Assembly: GCF_020831405.1 (NCBI RefSeq)
Contig: NZ_JAJHPU010000003.1
Span: 1-64,000, forward strand
Reading direction: 5' to 3'
Origin: Pseudomonas oryzagri
GTDB lineage: Bacteria; Pseudomonadota; Gammaproteobacteria; Pseudomonadales; Pseudomonadaceae
DNA: 64,000 nucleotides
Numbering within the stretch: the first letter of the stretch is position 1; each line of letters begins with the position of its first letter. Below, piece by piece: positions 55,899 to 64,000 of this stretch. The translations under genes and the position numbers were made by a program. The notes beneath the pieces are model-generated. The model was not told the origin of the DNA and made no database searches. It was given only the letters and a program-made list of their open reading frames with translations.

Positions 55899-57101
55899 AT
55901 GTCCCTGCCCATCCTGCTGATCCTTGGCGCCTTGACGGCGTTCGCGCCGCTGGCGATCGACTTCTACCTGCCGGCCTTTCCGGCGCTGGCTCGCTTCTTT
56001 GCTACCGATGTAGAGCATGTGCAGCTCAGCCTGGCGGCCTATTTCGTCGGCCTGGCCGCCGGCCAGTTGCTCTACGGCCCGCTGGCCGACCGCTTCGGTC
56101 GGCGCCGGCCCCTGCAGTTCGGCATTGCCCTGTTCGCCCTGGCCTCGCTGGCTTGCAGCCTGGCGCCGAGTCTGGAATGGCTGGTGGTCGCGCGCTTCGT
56201 GCAGGCGTTGGGTGGATGTGCGGGGATGGTGGTTTCGAGGGCGGTGGTGCGCGATCTGTGCGATCCCGTCGCCTCGGCGCGGGTGTTCTCCCGCCTGGTA
56301 CTGGTGATGGGGCTGGCGCCGATCCTGGCTCCCTTCGCTGGCGGCCTGCTGTTGGCGCATGTGGGCTGGCAGGCGATCTTCGTCAGCCTGGGGCTGTTCG
56401 CCGCGCTCTGTCTGTTGCTGGTCTGCCGCTATCTGCCGGAAACCCGCCCGCAGGACGCGCCTCCGGCGCCGTTGGCGGGAGCCCTGCTGCAATACCGGCT
56501 GCTGCTGGCCGATCGGGTGTTCCTCGGTCATGCACTGACCGGCGGTCTGTCGATTGCCGCGATGTTCGCCTACATCGCCGGCTCGCCGTTCGTGTTCATC
56601 GACCTCTACGGTGTGCCGGCGCAGCAGTACGGCTGGCTGTTCGGCAGCAACGCCGCCGGATTCATCCTGGTGGCCCAGTTCAATTCGCGCCTGCTGCGCC
56701 GGCGGGGGCCGGATTTCTGGGTGCCGCGCGCGGTGGCCTTCTATTTATGTGCCGCGCTGGCGCTGTTCGTCGTTGCCGCGTTGCAGCCGGCGGTGCTGTG
56801 GCCGCTGCTGCCGCCGCTGTTCGCTTGCATCGCGACCCTCGGCCTGGTGATGCCGAACACGTCGGCCTGCGCGATGGCCGGACAGGGCACGCATGCCGGC
56901 AGCGCCTCGGCGTTGCTCGGCAGCCTGCAGTTCGGCATCGCCGCGCTGGCGGCAGCATTGGTCGGTGCGTTGCACGATGGCACGGCGCGACCGATGGCGC
57001 TGGTCATGCTGGTCTGTGCCGCCGGTGCGACGCTGGTCGCCTGGCGTACCGCGCGCTGCCGGGCGGATGCCGCCGTCTCGCTGGGCAGGGAGGCGCAGTA
57101 G
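55899..57101 (+). CDS. Bcr/CflA family multidrug MFS exporter
   Basis: A 400-residue major facilitator with twelve helices. FAPLAIDFYLPAFPALARFF, LYGPLADRFGRRRPL (motif A) and FVQALGGCAGMVVSRAVVRD are characteristic of the Bcr/CflA group, which exports bicyclomycin, chloramphenicol and sulfathiazole. The ATG at 55899 has CGGAG about six bases upstream; a GTG at 55893 is possible. The divergent TtgR-like repressor is its likely regulator. Confidence 0.9.
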   Translation: MSLPILLILGALTAFAPLAIDFYLPAFPALARFFATDVEHVQLSLAAYFVGLAAGQLLYGPLADRFGRRRPLQFGIALFALASLACSLAPSLEWLVVARFVQALGGCAGMVVSRAVVRDLCDPVASARVFSRLVLVMGLAPILAPFAGGLLLAHVGWQAIFVSLGLFAALCLLLVCRYLPETRPQDAPPAPLAGALLQYRLLLADRVFLGHALTGGLSIAAMFAYIAGSPFVFIDLYGVPAQQYGWLFGSNAAGFILVAQFNSRLLRRRGPDFWVPRAVAFYLCAALALFVVAALQPAVLWPLLPPLFACIATLGLVMPNTSACAMAGQGTHAGSASALLGSLQFGIAALAAALVGALHDGTARPMALVMLVCAAGATLVAWRTARCRADAAVSLGREAQ

Positions 57102-57155
57102 GGGAGGGATGGGGTCCCGCTGGCAAGGGGCGGGACTTTTCTGCGGGCAACAAAA

Positions 57156-57173
57156 AACCGGCCGCAGCCGGTT
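57156..57173 (-). terminator. Intrinsic terminator of rpsT
   Basis: AACCGGC-CGCA-GCCGGTT forms a 7-bp stem; on the minus strand it is followed by TTTTTTG (A-run at 57152-57157). It also lies 55 bases past the exporter gene and can act on both strands. Confidence 0.8.
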
Positions 57174-57191
57174 CTTTGTCGGAACAGAAGC

Positions 57192-57461
57192 TTAAGCCTG
57201 AGCGAGGGCCTTGATGTGGCCGTTCAGGCGGCTCTTGTGACGAGCAGCTTTGTTCTTGTGGATGATGCCCTTGTCGGCCATACGGTCGATCACCGGCACA
57301 GCCAGGGTGTAGGCGGTCTGAGCCTTGGCCAGGTCTTTGGCGTCGATAGCCTTGACTACGTTCTTGATGTAGGTACGCACCATCGAGCGCAGGCTGGCGT
57401 TGTGGCTGCGGCGCTTCTCAGCCTGTTTGGCACGTTTTTTGGCGGAGGGGGAGTTGGCCAC
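57192..57461 (-). CDS. rpsT: 30S ribosomal protein S20
   Basis: The 89-residue basic protein ([20 protein letters not shown]) binds the 5' domain of 16S rRNA early in 30S assembly. The start codon is GTG, preceded by GGAGCTCGAC. A weak start codon also occurs in E. coli rpsT (UUG) and takes part in autoregulation there. It is divergent from murJ, as usual in Pseudomonas. Confidence 0.97.
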   Translation of the reverse strand: MANSPSAKKRAKQAEKRRSHNASLRSMVRTYIKNVVKAIDAKDLAKAQTAYTLAVPVIDRMADKGIIHKNKAARHKSRLNGHIKALAQA

Positions 57462-57621
57462 CGTCGAGCTCCTCGAAAACTGGGGATACCAAGTAAATAA
57501 GGCCGCGAATCATGCCGATGCCGGTTGGCATTGTCAAGGGGCGTTGGCGGCCGCGGGGTGCTGGTCGGACGGGCTGGCGCTGGCTTAAACTCGCCGACCT
57601 TTGCGGGGTGGGGATTAAAGC

Positions 57622-59169
57622 ATGTCCGGCGAGTCGGCCAAAAGCGGTTTGTTGCGTTCCAGCGCGGTGGTCAGCGTGATGACCCTGCTCTCCAGGGTAC
57701 TGGGCATGGTGCGCGACATGGTGGTGGCGGCTTATTTCGGCTCAAGCCCGGCGGCGGACGCCTTTTTCATCGCCTTCAAGATTCCCAACTTCATGCGCCG
57801 CCTTTTCGCCGAGGGCGCCTTCGCCCAGGCCTTCGTGCCGGTGCTGTCCGAGTATCGGGCGCAGCGCAGCCTGGCCGAGGTCAAGCAGCTGGTCGATCGC
57901 GTCGCCGGCACCCTGGGTCTGACTCTCACCGCGATCACCGGTCTCGGCGTGGTCACCTCGCCCTACCTGATCATGCTGTTTGCCCCGGGCTTTCGGGGCG
58001 AACCGGAAAAGCTCGCCCTGGCCGGCGAGCTGTTGGCCATCACCTTTCCCTATCTGCTGCTGATCTCGCTGACCGCCTTCTGCGGCGGCATCCTCAACAG
58101 CTACGGGCGCTTCGCCGTGCCGGCCTTCACGCCGGTGCTGCTCAACCTGTGCATGATCGGCGCCACCCTGTTTTTCACCCCGTATTTCGATCAGCCGGTG
58201 ATGGCCCTGGCCTGGGGCGTGTTCGTCGCCGGCCTGGCCCAGCTGCTGTTCCAGTTGCCGTTCCTGGCGCGCATCCAGCTGCTGCCCATCCCTCGGCCGA
58301 ATCGCCACGACGAGGGGGTGAAACGGATCATGAGGCTGATGGTGCCGGCGCTGTTCGGCGTTTCGGTCAGCCAGATCAACCTGCTGCTGGACACCGTGCT
58401 GGCTTCGTTCCTGCAGACCGGCAGTGTGTCCTGGCTGTACTACGCCGACCGTCTGTCGGAACTGCCGCTGGGCGCCTTCGGTATCGCCATCGGCACGGTG
58501 ATTCTGCCCAGCCTGTCACGCCAGCACGCCGGCGACGATCCCAAGGCATTCTCGGCGACCATCGACTGGGCGCTGCGCATGGTGCTGCTGGTCGGCGTGC
58601 CGGCGGCCCTGGCCTTGGCGATCCTTTCCGAGCCGCTGATCGCCAGCCTGTTCCACTACGGCAAGATGACCGAGCGCGACGTGGTGCAGTCGGCCAACGC
58701 CCTGGAAGCCTATTCGCTGGGCGTGCTCACCTTCATGCTCATCAAGGTGCTGGCGCCCGGCTTCTTCGCCCGCCAGGACCTGAAGACGCCGGTGCGAATC
58801 GCCATCTACTGCATGCTGGCGAACATGGCCTTTAACCTGGTGCTGATCTGGCCGCTGCAGCACGTTGGCCTGGCGCTGGCCACGTCGCTGTCGTCGATGC
58901 TCAACACTGCGCTGCTGTTCTGGGGGCTGTACAAGACCGGCGTGTACCGCCCCGGGCCGGGCTGGGGGCTGTTCGGTCTGCGCCTGCTCGCCGGCTGCGC
59001 CGCGATGGCGGCGCTGGTCTGGTGGCTGAATGCTCCCTCGGTCGAGTGGTTCGCCTGGGGCTGGCAACGTCGCGCCTGGGAGCTGTGCCTGCTGGTGGGC
59101 GGCGGTATCGGTGCCTACGCCGGCGCCATGGTGCTGCTCGGGCTGCGCATGCGTCACCTGCGTCACTGA
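57622..59169 (+). CDS. murJ: Lipid II flippase MurJ
   Basis: The 515-residue MOP-superfamily protein with about fourteen transmembrane helices moves lipid II across the inner membrane. SRVLGMVRDMVVAAYFGSSPAADAFFIAFKIPNFMRRLFAEGAF carries the conserved Arg and Asp residues of the MurJ cavity. It is upstream of ribF-ileS-lspA-fkpB. An 84-bp gap with a TATAAT box suggests that ribF has its own promoter. Confidence 0.96.
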   Translation: MSGESAKSGLLRSSAVVSVMTLLSRVLGMVRDMVVAAYFGSSPAADAFFIAFKIPNFMRRLFAEGAFAQAFVPVLSEYRAQRSLAEVKQLVDRVAGTLGLTLTAITGLGVVTSPYLIMLFAPGFRGEPEKLALAGELLAITFPYLLLISLTAFCGGILNSYGRFAVPAFTPVLLNLCMIGATLFFTPYFDQPVMALAWGVFVAGLAQLLFQLPFLARIQLLPIPRPNRHDEGVKRIMRLMVPALFGVSVSQINLLLDTVLASFLQTGSVSWLYYADRLSELPLGAFGIAIGTVILPSLSRQHAGDDPKAFSATIDWALRMVLLVGVPAALALAILSEPLIASLFHYGKMTERDVVQSANALEAYSLGVLTFMLIKVLAPGFFARQDLKTPVRIAIYCMLANMAFNLVLIWPLQHVGLALATSLSSMLNTALLFWGLYKTGVYRPGPGWGLFGLRLLAGCAAMAALVWWLNAPSVEWFAWGWQRRAWELCLLVGGGIGAYAGAMVLLGLRMRHLRH

Positions 59170-59219
59170 GCAGGTGTGCGGCGGCAAACAGGGCCTACGC
59201 CTGATCCCGAATGCATGGG

Positions 59220-59225
59220 TATAAT
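59220..59225 (+). promoter_or_regulatory. Candidate -10 box of ribF
   Basis: TATAAT lies 28 bases before the ribF start. No good -35 box is visible at 16-18 bp. Confidence 0.45.
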
Positions 59226-59253
59226 CGACCACTTTATAAACAAGACGCGTGCT

Positions 59254-60201
59254 ATGCAGCTGGTCCGAGGTCTTCATAACCTGCGGCCCTCTCACCGGGG
59301 CTGTGTTGCCACCATCGGCAATTTCGACGGCGTTCACCGGGGCCACCAGGCGGTTCTGGCGCGTCTGCGCGAGCGCGCGGCCGAGGCCGGGCTGCCCAGT
59401 TGCGTGGTGATCTTCGAGCCGCAGCCGCGCGAGTTCTTCGCCCCTGACAGCGCGCCGCCGCGCCTCACCAGCCTGCGCGAGAAGCTTGAGTTGCTGCGCG
59501 AGGCCGGCGTCGATCGAGTGCTGTGCCTGACCTTCAACCGTCGCCTGCGCGAGCTGTCCGCCGAGCAGTTCATCCACCAGATCATGGTCGAGGGCCTCGG
59601 TGTCGAGCATCTGGAAGTGGGCGACGACTTCCGCTTCGGCAAGGGCCGCACCGGTGATTTCGCTCTGCTGGTCGAGGCCGGCGCGCGCGAGGGCTTCACC
59701 GTGGAGTCGGCCGCCACCATCGAGCTGGACGGCGAGCGGGTCAGCAGCACGCGAGTGCGCGAGGTGCTGGCCGCGGGCGACTTCGCCGAAGTCGAGCGCC
59801 TGCTCGGGCGTCCCTACCGGATCAGCGGCCGGGTGCTGCACGGCCAGAAGCTCGGTCGCCAACTGGGCACGCCGACCGCCAACCTGCAGCTCAACCGTCT
59901 GCGTCCGGCGCTGCAGGGCGTCTATCTGGTCAGCGTCGAGCTGGACGGCCGGCGCTGGCCCGGGGTGGCCAACATCGGCACGCGGCCGAGCGTCAAGGGC
60001 GATGGCCGCGCCCATCTCGAAGTACATCTGCTGGACTTTGCCGGTGACCTCTATGGCCGGCGCCTGGTGGCCCAGTTCCACCGCAAGCTGCGCGACGAAC
60101 AGCGTTTCGCCTCCCTGGAGGCACTGAAGTCGGCGATCGATGCGGACATCGCCGCCGCCCGTGCCCATTGGCAGGGTCAACCGTTAGAGAACCTGAAATG
60201 A
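59254..60201 (+). CDS. ribF: Bifunctional riboflavin kinase/FAD synthetase
   Basis: The 315-residue enzyme makes FMN and then FAD. The N-terminal adenylyltransferase domain begins [19 protein letters not shown] and contains [15 protein letters not shown]; the C-terminal kinase domain has [20 protein letters not shown] and GTPTANLQL. The ATG at 59254 ([10 protein letters not shown]) gives the standard length. Its stop overlaps ileS by ATGA. Confidence 0.96.
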   Translation: MQLVRGLHNLRPSHRGCVATIGNFDGVHRGHQAVLARLRERAAEAGLPSCVVIFEPQPREFFAPDSAPPRLTSLREKLELLREAGVDRVLCLTFNRRLRELSAEQFIHQIMVEGLGVEHLEVGDDFRFGKGRTGDFALLVEAGAREGFTVESAATIELDGERVSSTRVREVLAAGDFAEVERLLGRPYRISGRVLHGQKLGRQLGTPTANLQLNRLRPALQGVYLVSVELDGRRWPGVANIGTRPSVKGDGRAHLEVHLLDFAGDLYGRRLVAQFHRKLRDEQRFASLEALKSAIDADIAAARAHWQGQPLENLK

Positions 60202-63044
60202 CCGACTACAAAGCGACCCTGAACCTGCCGGAAACGGCATTCCCGATGAAGGCCGGGCTGCCGCAGCGCGAGCCGGAAACCCTCAAGTACTGGGACGATA
60301 TCGACCTGTACGGCAAGCTGCGCGCCCTCGGCGCCAACCGTCCGAAATTCGTCCTGCACGACGGTCCGCCCTACGCCAACGGCAACATCCACATCGGTCA
60401 CGCGGTCAACAAGGTTCTCAAGGACATCATCGTCCGCTCCAAGACCCTCGCCGGTTTCGACGCTCCCTACGTGCCGGGCTGGGACTGCCACGGTCTGCCC
60501 ATCGAGCACAAGGTCGAGGTCACCCACGGCAAGAACCTGCCGGCGGACAAGACCCGCGAGCTGTGCCGCAGCTACGCCAGCGAGCAGATCGAGGGCCAGA
60601 AGGCCGACTTCATCCGTCTTGGCGTGCTGGGCGACTTCAGCAATCCGTACAAGACCATGAGCTTCGCCAACGAGGCCGGCGAAATCCGCGCCCTGGCCGA
60701 GATGGTCAAGGGCGGCTTCGTCTTCAAGGGTCTCAAGCCGGTCAACTGGTGCTTCGACTGTGGCTCGGCGCTGGCCGAGGCGGAGGTCGAATACCAGGAC
60801 AAGAAGTCCGACGCCATCGACGTCGCCTTCGCCGTCGAGGACGCCGCCCAGCTGGCCGCCGCCTTCGGTCTGCAGAGCCTGGCCAAGCCGGCCGCCATCG
60901 TGATCTGGACCACCACGCCGTGGACCATCCCGGCCAACCAGGCGCTGAACATCCATCCCGAATTCGAGTACGTGCTGGTCGACGTCGGCGACAAGCTGCT
61001 GCTGCTGGCTGCCGAGCTGGTGGACAGCTGCCTCAAGCGTTATGGCCTGGAGGGCGAGGCGATCGCCAGTACCCAGGGCGCGAACTTGGAGAACATTCGT
61101 TTCCGCCATCCGTTCTACGAGCGCTTCTCGCCGGTCTACCTCGCCGAGTATGTCGAGCTGGGCGCCGGCACCGGCATCGTCCACTCGGCGCCGGCCTACG
61201 GCGAGGACGACTTCCGTACCTGCAAGCAGTACGGGATGAGCAACGACGACATCCTCAACCCGGTGCAGAGCAACGGCGTCTATGTACAGGACCTGCCGTT
61301 CTTCGGCGGCCAGTTCATCTGGAAGGCCAATCCGCACATCGTCGACAAGCTGCGCGAGGTCGGTGCGCTGCTCAAGCATGAGGCCATCAGCCACAGCTAC
61401 ATGCACTGCTGGCGCCACAAGACTCCGCTGATCTACCGTGCCACCGCGCAATGGTTCGTCGGTATGGACCGGGCCGCGTCCGGCAAGCAGCCGGAGCAGG
61501 GCGCCACCCTGCGCGAGCGCGCGCTGAATGCCATCGAGCAGACCGAGTTCTACCCCAGCTGGGGCAAGCCGCGCCTGCACGCGATGATCGCCAACCGTCC
61601 CGACTGGTGCATCTCGCGCCAGCGCAACTGGGGCGTGCCGATCCCCTTCTTCCTGCACAAGGCGACCGGCGAGCTGCACCCGCGCACCGTCGAGCTGATG
61701 GAACAGGTCGCCCAGCGCGTCGAGCAGGAGGGCATCGAGGCCTGGTTCAAGCTGGACGCCGCCGAGCTGCTCGGTGCCGAGGCCGCCGACTACGACAAGA
61801 TCAGCGACACCCTCGACGTGTGGTTCGACTCCGGCACCACCCACTGGCACGTGATGCGCGGCTCGCATCCGATGGGTCATGACCGGGGCCCGCGCGCCGA
61901 CCTCTATCTGGAAGGTTCCGATCAGCACCGCGGCTGGTTCCACTCGTCGCTGCTGACCGGCGCGGCCATCGACGGTCACGCACCGTACCGCGGCCTGTTG
62001 ACCCACGGCTTCACCGTGGACGAGAACGGTCGCAAGATGTCCAAGTCGCTGGGCAACGTCATCGCCCCGCAGGAGATCACCGACAGCATGGGCGCCGACA
62101 TCCTGCGCCTGTGGGTGGCCTCCACCGACTATTCCGGCGAGATGGCGGTATCCAAGCAGATTCTCCAGCGCAGCGCCGACGCCTACCGGCGGATCCGCAA
62201 CACCATGCGCTTCCTGCTTTCCAACCTGAGCGGCTTCGATCCGGCCACCGACCTGCTGCCGCCCTCGCAGATGCTGGCGCTGGATCGCTGGGCGGTGGAC
62301 GCCGCTGCGCAGCTGCAGGGCGAGCTGACCGAGGCCTACGAGCAGTTCCGCTTCTGGAACGTCTACTCGCGCGTGCACAACTTCTGCGTGCAGGAGCTGG
62401 GCGGCTTCTATCTCGACATCATCAAGGACCGCCAGTACACCACCGATGCCGACAGCGTGGCGCGCCGCTCCTGCCAGAGCGCGCTGTTCCACATCGCCGA
62501 GGCCCTGGTGCGCTGGATCGCGCCGATCCTCGCCTTCACCGCCGAGGAAATCTGGCAGTACCTGCCGGGCGAGCGCAACGAGTCGGTGTTCCTCAATACC
62601 TGGTACGAGGGTCTGTTCGAGCTGGACGCCGGCGAAGAGCTGGGGCGCGAGTTCTGGGCCGAGGTGATGGCGGTCAAGGCCGCGGTCAACAAGGAGCTGG
62701 AGAACCAGCGCAATGCCAAGACCATCGGCGGCAACCTGCAGGCCGAGGTCACTCTGTTCGCCGAGGAGACGCTGGCCGCGAAGCTGGCCAAGCTGGGCGA
62801 CGAACTGCGCTTTGTGCTGATCACTTCCTATGCCACCCTGGCACCGCTGGGCGAAGCTTCGGTCGAGGCGGTCGACAGCGATGTCGCCGGTCTCAAGCTG
62901 CGCGTGCTCAAGTCGACGCATGCCAAGTGCACCCGCTGCTGGCACTTCCGCGAGGACGTCGGTGCGCACGCCGAGCATCCGGAACTGTGCGGTCGCTGTG
63001 TGGACAACGTCGGTGGCACCGGTGAGGTGCGTCGGCATGCGTGA
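60198..63044 (+). CDS. ileS: Isoleucyl-tRNA synthetase
   Basis: The 948-residue class I synthetase charges tRNA-Ile. The HIGH motif is at residues 65-68 ([10 protein letters not shown]) and KMSKS at 613-617. The editing domain and the C-terminal zinc finger ([12 protein letters not shown], then CGRC) are complete. It is the bacterial, mupirocin-sensitive length type with the zinc finger. The start overlaps ribF by four bases and the end overlaps lspA by eight. Confidence 0.98.
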   Translation: MTDYKATLNLPETAFPMKAGLPQREPETLKYWDDIDLYGKLRALGANRPKFVLHDGPPYANGNIHIGHAVNKVLKDIIVRSKTLAGFDAPYVPGWDCHGLPIEHKVEVTHGKNLPADKTRELCRSYASEQIEGQKADFIRLGVLGDFSNPYKTMSFANEAGEIRALAEMVKGGFVFKGLKPVNWCFDCGSALAEAEVEYQDKKSDAIDVAFAVEDAAQLAAAFGLQSLAKPAAIVIWTTTPWTIPANQALNIHPEFEYVLVDVGDKLLLLAAELVDSCLKRYGLEGEAIASTQGANLENIRFRHPFYERFSPVYLAEYVELGAGTGIVHSAPAYGEDDFRTCKQYGMSNDDILNPVQSNGVYVQDLPFFGGQFIWKANPHIVDKLREVGALLKHEAISHSYMHCWRHKTPLIYRATAQWFVGMDRAASGKQPEQGATLRERALNAIEQTEFYPSWGKPRLHAMIANRPDWCISRQRNWGVPIPFFLHKATGELHPRTVELMEQVAQRVEQEGIEAWFKLDAAELLGAEAADYDKISDTLDVWFDSGTTHWHVMRGSHPMGHDRGPRADLYLEGSDQHRGWFHSSLLTGAAIDGHAPYRGLLTHGFTVDENGRKMSKSLGNVIAPQEITDSMGADILRLWVASTDYSGEMAVSKQILQRSADAYRRIRNTMRFLLSNLSGFDPATDLLPPSQMLALDRWAVDAAAQLQGELTEAYEQFRFWNVYSRVHNFCVQELGGFYLDIIKDRQYTTDADSVARRSCQSALFHIAEALVRWIAPILAFTAEEIWQYLPGERNESVFLNTWYEGLFELDAGEELGREFWAEVMAVKAAVNKELENQRNAKTIGGNLQAEVTLFAEETLAAKLAKLGDELRFVLITSYATLAPLGEASVEAVDSDVAGLKLRVLKSTHAKCTRCWHFREDVGAHAEHPELCGRCVDNVGGTGEVRRHA

Positions 63045-63549
63045 GACCGCCGGGCGCTTCGGCGCCCTGCCGTGGTTGTGGTTGAGCATGATCGTCTTCG
63101 TGCTCGACCAGCTGACCAAGCTGCACTTCGAGAGCAGCCTGCGCCTGTACCAGCAGATCGAAGTCATCCCCAATCTGTTCAGCTGGACGCTGGCCTACAA
63201 CACTGGCGCTGCCTTCAGCTTCCTCGCCGACCACGACGGCTGGCAGCGCTGGCTTTTCGCACTGATCGCCATCGGCGTCAGCGCCGTGCTGGTGGTCTGG
63301 CTCAAGCGCCTGCCGCGGCGCGGCCAGGGCTGGCTGGCGCTGGGCCTGGCGCTGGTGCTGGGCGGTGCGCTGGGCAACCTGTTCGACCGCGTGGCCTACG
63401 GTCACGTGATCGACTTCATCCTGGTTCATTGGCAGAACCGCTGGTATTTCCCGGCCTTCAACGTCGCCGACTGCGCCATCAGCGTCGGCGCCGTGTTGCT
63501 GGCCCTGGACATGTTCAAATCCGAGAAAAGCGGAGACCGCAATGACTGA
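63037..63549 (+). CDS. lspA: Lipoprotein signal peptidase (signal peptidase II)
   Basis: A 170-residue inner-membrane aspartic peptidase that removes signal peptides from prolipoproteins such as RlpA and the LEA14-like protein of this window. Four helices and the catalytic Asp pair in GNLFDRV and FNVADCAIS are visible. The ATG at 63037 lies inside ileS and the end overlaps fkpB by eight bases. Confidence 0.97.
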   Translation: MRETAGRFGALPWLWLSMIVFVLDQLTKLHFESSLRLYQQIEVIPNLFSWTLAYNTGAAFSFLADHDGWQRWLFALIAIGVSAVLVVWLKRLPRRGQGWLALGLALVLGGALGNLFDRVAYGHVIDFILVHWQNRWYFPAFNVADCAISVGAVLLALDMFKSEKSGDRND

Positions 63550-63979
63550 ACAGCGCATCGGTGCCGATCGCCAGGTAACCCTGCACTTCGCCATCAAGCT
63601 CGAGTCGGGCGACGTGGTCGACAGCACCTTCGACAAGCAGCCGGCCACCTTCAAGGTCGGCGACGGCAACCTGCTGCCCGGTTTCGAGCAAGCACTCTAC
63701 GGCCTCAAGGCCGGCGACAAGCGCTCGATCGCCATCGAGCCGGAGCACGGCTTTGGTCAGCCGAACCCGCAGAACGTGCAGATCATGCCGCGTGGTAACT
63801 TCGAGGGCATGGAGCTATCCGAAGGCCTGCTGATCATCTTCAACGATGCCGCCAACGCCGAGTTGCCGGGCGTGGTCAAGCAGTTCAACGCCGACCAGGT
63901 CACCATCGACTTCAACCACCCGCTGGCCGGCAAGCGCCTGACCTTCGACGTGGAAATCGTCGACGTGCAGCCGGTCTGA
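63542..63979 (+). CDS. fkpB: FKBP-type peptidyl-prolyl isomerase, SlpA-like
   Basis: A 145-residue SlyD/SlpA-type isomerase and chaperone. The FKBP part (VTLHFAIKLESGDVVDSTF, GNLLPGFEQALYGLKAGDK) is split by an insert-in-flap domain (about residues 70-130) and closes with HPLAGKRLTFDVEIVDV. It lacks the His-rich tail of SlyD. It follows lspA as in E. coli; ispH would be expected next, beyond the window. Confidence 0.95.
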   Translation: MTEQRIGADRQVTLHFAIKLESGDVVDSTFDKQPATFKVGDGNLLPGFEQALYGLKAGDKRSIAIEPEHGFGQPNPQNVQIMPRGNFEGMELSEGLLIIFNDAANAELPGVVKQFNADQVTIDFNHPLAGKRLTFDVEIVDVQPV

Positions 63980-64000
63980 TTGCTTTCCTGTAAGGTGGGT

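Noticed and set aside
60177-63173. Minus-strand open frame of nearly 1,000 codons opposite ileS
   Set aside because: ileS is certain (HIGH, KMSKS, zinc finger). The antisense frame is a codon-bias shadow.

Overview
The window is a GC-rich chromosomal segment of a Pseudomonas-type gammaproteobacterium. The tmRNA encodes the tag ANDDNYALAA. Several gene blocks match those I remember from Pseudomonas: proA-nadD-rsfS-rlmH-mrdA-rodA-mltB-rlpA-dacA-ybeD-lipB-lipA, folX-folE-folM next to a flavodoxin gene, ldh with E1 alpha/E1 beta/E2 genes, and rpsT|murJ-ribF-ileS-lspA-fkpB. I saw no phage, integrase, transposase or CRISPR array. Most of the window is core chromosome with many translationally coupled genes (TGATG and ATGA overlaps).

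Layout. 1-3.7 kb: the first codons of an L-serine dehydratase gene, a 173-bp tandem repeat array with DnaA-box-like 9-mers, and the divergent glycine betaine demethylase genes gbcB/gbcA. 3.7-8.2 kb: an unknown helical protein, an atypical SDR, a CidA/LrgA-LrgB pair, a DedA-PAP2 fusion and an alkyladenine DNA glycosylase. 8.3-19.4 kb: the large proline/NAD/ribosome-silencing/cell-elongation/lipoate run. 19.4-32 kb: a DUF2238 membrane protein, EndA, ArfB, leuA with a likely leucine leader peptide, a copper-type TonB receptor with a DUF2946 protein, a YbdG-like MscS channel, an M23 peptidase, RhlB, a carboxylesterase and a GIY-YIG protein. 32-40.8 kb: PPK2, NdpA, a LysR/MFS divergon, HopJ and DUF1244 proteins, and the pterin genes folX/folE/folM facing a LitR-like MerR regulator and a flavodoxin. 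41-48.7 kb: leucine-type dehydrogenase and 2-oxoacid dehydrogenase genes, then molybdenum cofactor genes in which mobA and moaC share one uninterrupted frame. 48.8-57.1 kb: a BigR-like ArsR regulator, small proteins, ahpF/ahpC, ssrA, a bacteriohemerythrin, an LEA14-like lipoprotein, and a TtgR-like regulator divergent from a Bcr/CflA exporter. 57.2-64 kb: rpsT, then murJ, ribF, ileS, lspA and fkpB.

Themes. Envelope elongation (mrdA, rodA, mltB, rlpA, dacA, murJ, lspA), cofactors (NAD, lipoate, FAD, tetrahydromonapterin, Moco) and stress responses (ahpCF, ssrA, arfB, hemerythrin, LitR, BigR, TtgR) dominate. Lipoate made by lipB/lipA is the cofactor of the E2 encoded at 44.3 kb. Four or more REP-like palindromic elements sit between genes.

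I did not find a wholly new multi-gene system. The items most worth following up are the mobA-moaC fusion, the LitR-like regulator with its TGTACA sites and altered B12 residues, the tandem DnaA-box array, the TtgR-type operator on a different exporter, the orphan BigR regulator, and the PAP2 domain that has lost its catalytic motifs.
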